Source of the DNA: Euryarchaeota archaeon UBA258
GTDB lineage: Archaea > Thermoplasmatota > Poseidoniia > Poseidoniales > Poseidoniaceae
NCBI GenBank assembly: GCA_002502605.1
Contig: DAPR01000022.1
Location: 9,339 to 18,918 of the forward strand
Direction of reading: 5' to 3'
DNA length: 9,580 bases
Shown: in pieces, positions 6,073-9,580 of the stretch
Layout of the letters: every line of letters starts with the position of its first letter
Position numbering within the stretch: the first letter of the stretch is position 1
Made by a program: the position numbers and the translations under genes
Notes under the pieces: model-generated
The model's input: only the letters and a program-made list of their open reading frames with translations
The model's database searches: none
Told to the model about the DNA's origin: nothing

Positions 6073-8061
6073 ATGCGGACAAATTGGCCACCCCAAAAAG
6101 TCGCTTTAACACCCGGAAAGCGAGTTTTATTCCTCACCAAAGATCTTGACTTAATCAAACAGCAACTCTATGATGGGTTGAACTTGAGAATGGAAGACCT
6201 CAATGTGGAAGATCTTCTTGACGACATCAACACCGATGTCATGACACCTGCTTGGGTCTGTTTCGACCACGACCCCGCAGAAATCGCAAAAAATGCTTAT
6301 GCTGGATTAATGCACAATGGCTTGAGGGTGTTTCGAGAAAACGCCCTGAAGAACGGTGATTTTGAGGTCATTGTCTCAGGACAACGCAAGGGGACTGGTT
6401 CCTCTCGCGAAACCGCTGCACAATGTGAACGCTGGGCCGGAATCAACATTGTCATCGCTGCATCGTTCGCCCCTATTCATGAACGAAATAACATCAACTT
6501 GGGCCAGTTGATGGGCAATCACGCCTTGCTCCAACGCCTCCAAAACGGTGAGGAGATCGCCCTGGATGCATTCACGTCTCAGTACGACGATGTCACACAA
6601 ATCATTCTCGAAAAAGGTGGGTTATTCCCCTTTGCTAAAGCGCTGAAAGCAAAAGACATTGTGTTGCCACCAATGGACACACCGGAACGTCCAATGACCA
6701 TGGCGGAGAAAATTATCGCGCGTAATTTGGTTGGTCAAGCCGAGGGGCAATGCGTCAAACCAGACGACCCGGTAATCGCTCAGGTCCAAGGTGGTTATTC
6801 CCACGAATTCACAACCGCTCAAGTTCACACCTTCCTCGGAGAAGAGTATGGCGAAGGTTATTCCCTGCCAAACCCCAGTAAATTTGCGGTGTTTGAAGAC
6901 CACTTGTTGTACGCTCACCACAATCCGAAGTTTGTCCCGTTCATGGATAAGGTTCAGACATTGCGTGATTTGCAGGTTGCCTTCCAAAAGCACACCGGGG
7001 TGAGGGATTACTCAGCAAAGGATGGTGTCTCTCCAGGAATTTGCCACCAAGTTGCGCGAGAGGAATTCATTGAAGTCGGTGATTTCATCCAAGCAACTGA
7101 TTCCCACACATGCATGGGTGGAGCTTCAAACGCACTCACTTGGGGTGTAGGGGCAACCGAATATGCAAATCTGGTCAGTGCCGGATTTACCTTCGTAAAA
7201 GTCCCCGAATCAATCCGGTTCGAACTTGTTGGCACCCTCGTAGATGGATGCACCGCTAAAGACGTCATCCTGTTCATCCTCGCCGATCACGCTCGCGAGG
7301 AGTTAACACTGAATCGCAGCATGGAATTCGGAGGATCGGGTTTGGCAAGTCTATCCATTGATGAACGAGCAACCCTGTGCAACATGGCAACGGAATGTTC
7401 CGGACGAACGGGCATTTGTGAAGCAGATGAGTTGCTGTTTGATTGGATGTTGAAATCTCAGCCACACCTCGACCGAGCAGCCCAGAAAGCCTTGTCTGTC
7501 GCTCCTGATGAAGGTGCTGAATACACTGGCGGAGTCCACACCATCAATCTCAATGAAATCAAGCCCATGGTGGCCCACCCAGGTAACCCTGACGAAGGCA
7601 TCCCAAGCGATCCAACCAATGGCGCCGATATTGCTGATATTGGGCAAGTGAGCATCGACATTGCCTACGGAGGCTCATGCACTGCGGGCAAAGAAGACGA
7701 CATTGCATACTACGCCCAAGTCTGTCAAGCAGCAGAGGACGCTGGGCTTGTGGTCAAAGAAGGAGTGGAATTCTTCATTCAATATGGCTCTGGACCTGTG
7801 AAGCAACTTGCAGTCAACAAGGGATGGCACGACCTGTTCGGTCGTGTCGGTGTAAAATTAATCGATCCTGGTTGTGGGGCCTGCATCGGCGCTGGACCGG
7901 GTGTTTCAATCACCCCAGAACAAGTCACAGTCTCAGCCATCAACAGGAATTTCCAAGGACGTTCTGGCCCGGGCAAACTCTACCTTGCAAGCCCACTCAC
8001 GGTTGCAGCATCCGCATTCACCGGCGTCATCACATCATGGCGTGACGAATTGTTCAACTGA
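6073..8061 (+). CDS. Aconitase-superfamily hydratase with N-terminal swivel domain
   Basis: A 662-residue [4Fe-4S] (de)hydratase of the aconitase / isopropylmalate isomerase superfamily. These enzymes isomerise hydroxy-acids such as citrate, homocitrate or isopropylmalate. Domain order: a short N-terminal segment (about 1-50, with [13 protein letters not shown]), then the LeuD-like swivel domain (about 55-170) with substrate-phosphate-loop-like GTGSSRE at 107-113. The LeuC-like catalytic domain follows (about 215-662) with [17 protein letters not shown] at 342-350 and GVGATE. The Fe-S ligands are complete: Cys536 ([11 protein letters not shown]), Cys601 and Cys604 ([10 protein letters not shown]); the 65-residue spacing matches aconitase and LeuC. 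AcnA-type proteins have the swivel last; AcnB has it before the catalytic domain but with a HEAT-like domain in front, which is absent here. From memory, bacteria have a group of unassigned aconitase-family proteins with this layout and a similar N-terminus. The substrate cannot be read from sequence, and no leucine, lysine or TCA gene is adjacent. Its last 8 bases overlap the convergent DUF2130 gene. Confidence 0.9.
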   Translation: MRTNWPPQKVALTPGKRVLFLTKDLDLIKQQLYDGLNLRMEDLNVEDLLDDINTDVMTPAWVCFDHDPAEIAKNAYAGLMHNGLRVFRENALKNGDFEVIVSGQRKGTGSSRETAAQCERWAGINIVIAASFAPIHERNNINLGQLMGNHALLQRLQNGEEIALDAFTSQYDDVTQIILEKGGLFPFAKALKAKDIVLPPMDTPERPMTMAEKIIARNLVGQAEGQCVKPDDPVIAQVQGGYSHEFTTAQVHTFLGEEYGEGYSLPNPSKFAVFEDHLLYAHHNPKFVPFMDKVQTLRDLQVAFQKHTGVRDYSAKDGVSPGICHQVAREEFIEVGDFIQATDSHTCMGGASNALTWGVGATEYANLVSAGFTFVKVPESIRFELVGTLVDGCTAKDVILFILADHAREELTLNRSMEFGGSGLASLSIDERATLCNMATECSGRTGICEADELLFDWMLKSQPHLDRAAQKALSVAPDEGAEYTGGVHTINLNEIKPMVAHPGNPDEGIPSDPTNGADIADIGQVSIDIAYGGSCTAGKEDDIAYYAQVCQAAEDAGLVVKEGVEFFIQYGSGPVKQLAVNKGWHDLFGRVGVKLIDPGCGACIGAGPGVSITPEQVTVSAINRNFQGRSGPGKLYLASPLTVAASAFTGVITSWRDELFN

Positions 8062-9379
8062 AAGTCGATTCGTCGTTGGAATCCAATTCATCGAATTTTG
8101 CTTTCATGGTTGGATTCCCTTTTGTCAATTTCTTGATCGAGAGATCTTGCGTTTTGTCATTCGCCAGCCGAAGTTGACGGCCTGATGTCGTTAGGCTAGC
8201 CTTGATTTTTTCCAGTTTTTTGATTGTGGCATCGATGTCGGTGATTGCCGTTTGGTAGTAATTCTGGGCGGTAGCGACGTTCTTTCCAAACGCGTCCTGG
8301 AAATCAAGAAGTTTATTCTCGAAATCCTCATAATCAATGTTTTGGCTTCGGATAATTGCAAGTTCATTTCTCATGTCAAGGGATTTTCGAGCTTCATTTC
8401 GAATGAGTGAAAGAATCAGCATGAATTCTTGAGGCCTTACAACGTACATCTTTTCGTACTTGTACGACATATCGACGGGACCCGCATTGTAAAGTTCGTT
8501 TTCGGGTTCAAGCATCGACACTAGGACTGCGTACTCGCATTTTTTCTTCCTTCGATCTTTGTCTAACTTGGCAAGGTGGGATTCATTGGTTTGACCCTTT
8601 GTGCCTTCCATTTTATCCTTCATTTCAAACATGATTGAGATATACTCAATGCCGTTTAAGTCTGAATCTCTGAAGATATAATCCCCCTTTGTCCCTTTTG
8701 TTTCCTCTTCGTCTTTGACGCTCTCGTTATCCTTGGCGAAGTACGCATTAGGAAACGCTGTGGCCCTGATTTTGTTGAATTGATTTTCACACCACTGTTC
8801 CAATTGTTCACCAATATCCTTTACTGACATCTTCATTTTCATATCCTTGACACGAACAATCTCGTCATCTTTAAGTCGAATAATTTCGTCTTTCGCCGAC
8901 AACTGCAAAAGGTTTGTTTGTTCGAGTTGCTGGAGTTCAAGTTCCTTTTGATTCTCTGTCAAACCGATTTTATTCCGGAGTTCAATGATATCTTTTTCGA
9001 GTTGCCCTGTGGCTTTAGTGACAAGCAATTCAGTGTTGGTCTCGGCAGCCTTTCTTTCATTTTCCAGTCGTTCGATTTGTTTTTCCCTCGCAAAGAGTTC
9101 TTCGCGTATCTTACCCTCTGCCTCGTTTTTGGCAATCTTAATCTGGTTTGCGTGGTTGTCAATTTGATTTTGCAGTTTCAAGATTTGCTGATCCTTATCG
9201 GATGCAATGCTTTGTTCAACCAGTTCAAGCTTCACTTTATGGTTTGACTCCAAATCCTTAATCCGGCTGCTCAATTCATTTTCAAACTCATCGCTTCGAA
9301 TTTGCTTGACAATATCTGTGTAGCCTGTGGCATCCATCTCGAACACTGAATCACACTTTGGGCACTTGATTTCCTTCAT
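8054..9379 (-). CDS. DUF2130 (COG4487) protein, coiled coil plus nuclease-like core
   Basis: A 441-residue protein of the DUF2130 family, whose function is unknown. Starting at the ATG at 9379 it opens with MKEIKCPKC, one CxxC pair (Cys6, Cys9). A long Lys/Glu/Gln-rich coiled coil follows (about 20-180), then the conserved core: GDYIFRD, a strand ending [14 protein letters not shown], then EYAVLVS. Asp233, Glu252 and Lys254 are arranged like the D...ExK signature of PD-(D/E)XK nucleases. The C-terminal part is helical ([12 protein letters not shown] and [19 protein letters not shown]). The frame is open upstream to an ATG at 9469, but the TATA box 26-27 bp before 9379 and the family N-terminus favour 9379. 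There is no Shine-Dalgarno sequence, so it is probably leaderless. The gene is AT-richer than its neighbours: 8641-8700 has 23 G/C of 60, against 34 of 60 at 3001-3060. Recent transfer is plausible. It overlaps the aconitase gene tail by 8 bp. Confidence 0.88.
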   Translation of the reverse strand: MKEIKCPKCDSVFEMDATGYTDIVKQIRSDEFENELSSRIKDLESNHKVKLELVEQSIASDKDQQILKLQNQIDNHANQIKIAKNEAEGKIREELFAREKQIERLENERKAAETNTELLVTKATGQLEKDIIELRNKIGLTENQKELELQQLEQTNLLQLSAKDEIIRLKDDEIVRVKDMKMKMSVKDIGEQLEQWCENQFNKIRATAFPNAYFAKDNESVKDEEETKGTKGDYIFRDSDLNGIEYISIMFEMKDKMEGTKGQTNESHLAKLDKDRRKKKCEYAVLVSMLEPENELYNAGPVDMSYKYEKMYVVRPQEFMLILSLIRNEARKSLDMRNELAIIRSQNIDYEDFENKLLDFQDAFGKNVATAQNYYQTAITDIDATIKKLEKIKASLTTSGRQLRLANDKTQDLSIKKLTKGNPTMKAKFDELDSNDESTFS

Positions 9380-9397
9380 GATACCACACCGATTTTG

Positions 9398-9413
9398 ACA
9401 GTATTTTAACTGT
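9398..9413 (-). promoter_or_regulatory. TATA box inside a perfect dyad, DUF2130 promoter
   Basis: The plus strand reads ACAGTATTTTAACTGT: ACAGT and ACTGT are perfect inverted 5-mers around six A/T bases. On the minus strand the centre supplies a TATA box TTAAAATA (9409-9402). The dyad centre is 26-27 bp before the ATG at 9379, so transcription would start at or next to the start codon. A dimeric repressor bound here would block TBP. The regulator is not in the window. Confidence 0.55.
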
Positions 9414-9475
9414 GCTCTGGAGGAGCGCCGAGCATAACGCACCATGACCGACCCTTCGTAGCCGGGCATTCAACC

Positions 9476-9489
9476 GATGCTTGTGCATC
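9476..9489. other. Small perfect hairpin in the terminal intergenic stretch
   Basis: GATGC (9476-9480), loop TTGT, GCATC (9485-9489). It stands between the divergent DUF2130 gene and a possible plus-strand gene. There is no T-run after it on either strand, so it is not a clear terminator. It may be chance. Confidence 0.2.
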
Positions 9490-9511
9490 AGAACCCCTAG
9501 AATTCTACTCA

Positions 9512-9580
9512 ATGATTCGCAACATGTTCCTAAGGCGGCGTACCTTGAACACCAAAGTTGGAAACCTCCTGTCCGTAAGC
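9512..9580 (+). CDS. Possible start of a further gene, cut by the window end
   Basis: An ATG at 9512 opens 23 codons without a stop to the window edge. The translation begins MIRNMFLRRRTLNTKVGNLL, a basic start turning hydrophobic, as in a membrane or secreted protein. The frame is also open upstream to 9410. No Shine-Dalgarno sequence or good TATA box is visible, so the call is weak. The rest of 9380-9511 holds only the DUF2130 promoter and a small hairpin. Confidence 0.3.
   Translation, partial: MIRNMFLRRRTLNTKVGNLLSVS

Noticed and set aside
9380..9469. 30-residue N-terminal extension of the DUF2130 protein containing two more cysteines
   Set aside because: The extra CxxxC could look like half of a zinc site, but the TATA box lies within this stretch and points to initiation at 9379.
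8053..9474. Short direct repeat TTCAAC at both ends of the DUF2130 gene as insertion scars
   Set aside because: A 6-base match is expected by chance at this distance, and no transposase, integrase or longer flanking repeat is present.
9461..9580. Possible tRNA gene in the terminal stretch
   Set aside because: No TTCRA T-loop, anticodon arm or acceptor pairing can be found on either strand; only a 5-bp hairpin is present.

Overview
The window looks like chromosomal DNA from a free-living archaeon. It encodes a full archaeal transcription factor B (TFB), and several genes are preceded by archaeal BRE/TATA elements at the right distance. Some ribosome binding sites have a GAGG or GGTGA core, and other genes look leaderless. 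Bacterial-style metabolic genes (GcvH, RNase HI, GalU, a permuted aconitase) sit beside TFB, and the base composition of most of the window is moderate. That mix fits a marine planktonic euryarchaeon such as Marine Group II (Poseidoniales). The lineage is an inference from gene content, not a database result.

Left part (1-2050, plus strand): a THEP1-like P-loop NTPase, a small two-helix membrane protein starting inside the NTPase stop codon, the glycine cleavage H protein (gcvH), and a type 1 RNase H whose GTG start overlaps the gcvH stop. The spacing suggests co-transcription. Middle (2051-3387): a GalU-like nucleotidyltransferase on the minus strand, divergent from a four-helix membrane protein across a 53-bp gap.

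Right-middle (3392-6072, minus strand): TFB followed by a HEAT-like helical-repeat protein, 36 bp apart, each with its own GAGGG ribosome binding site and apparently driven by one strong BRE/TATA promoter. Divergent from TFB is a 662-residue aconitase/isopropylmalate dehydratase-superfamily enzyme whose swivel domain precedes the Fe-S catalytic domain (6073-8061).

Right end (8054-9580): a DUF2130/COG4487-type protein with a coiled coil and a PD-(D/E)XK-like core. It is visibly AT-richer than its neighbours. Its TATA box lies inside a perfect operator-like dyad 26-27 bp before the start codon, as expected for a leaderless and possibly repressed gene. A possible start of a further plus-strand gene is cut by the window end.

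The genome is tightly packed. Convergent genes abut with zero bases, 4 bases, or an 8-base overlap, so there is no room for separate terminators. I found no tRNA, rRNA, CRISPR array, insertion sequence or integrase. The most unusual items are the DUF2130 gene with its TATA-embedded dyad, the permuted aconitase, and the TFB/HEAT-protein pair.
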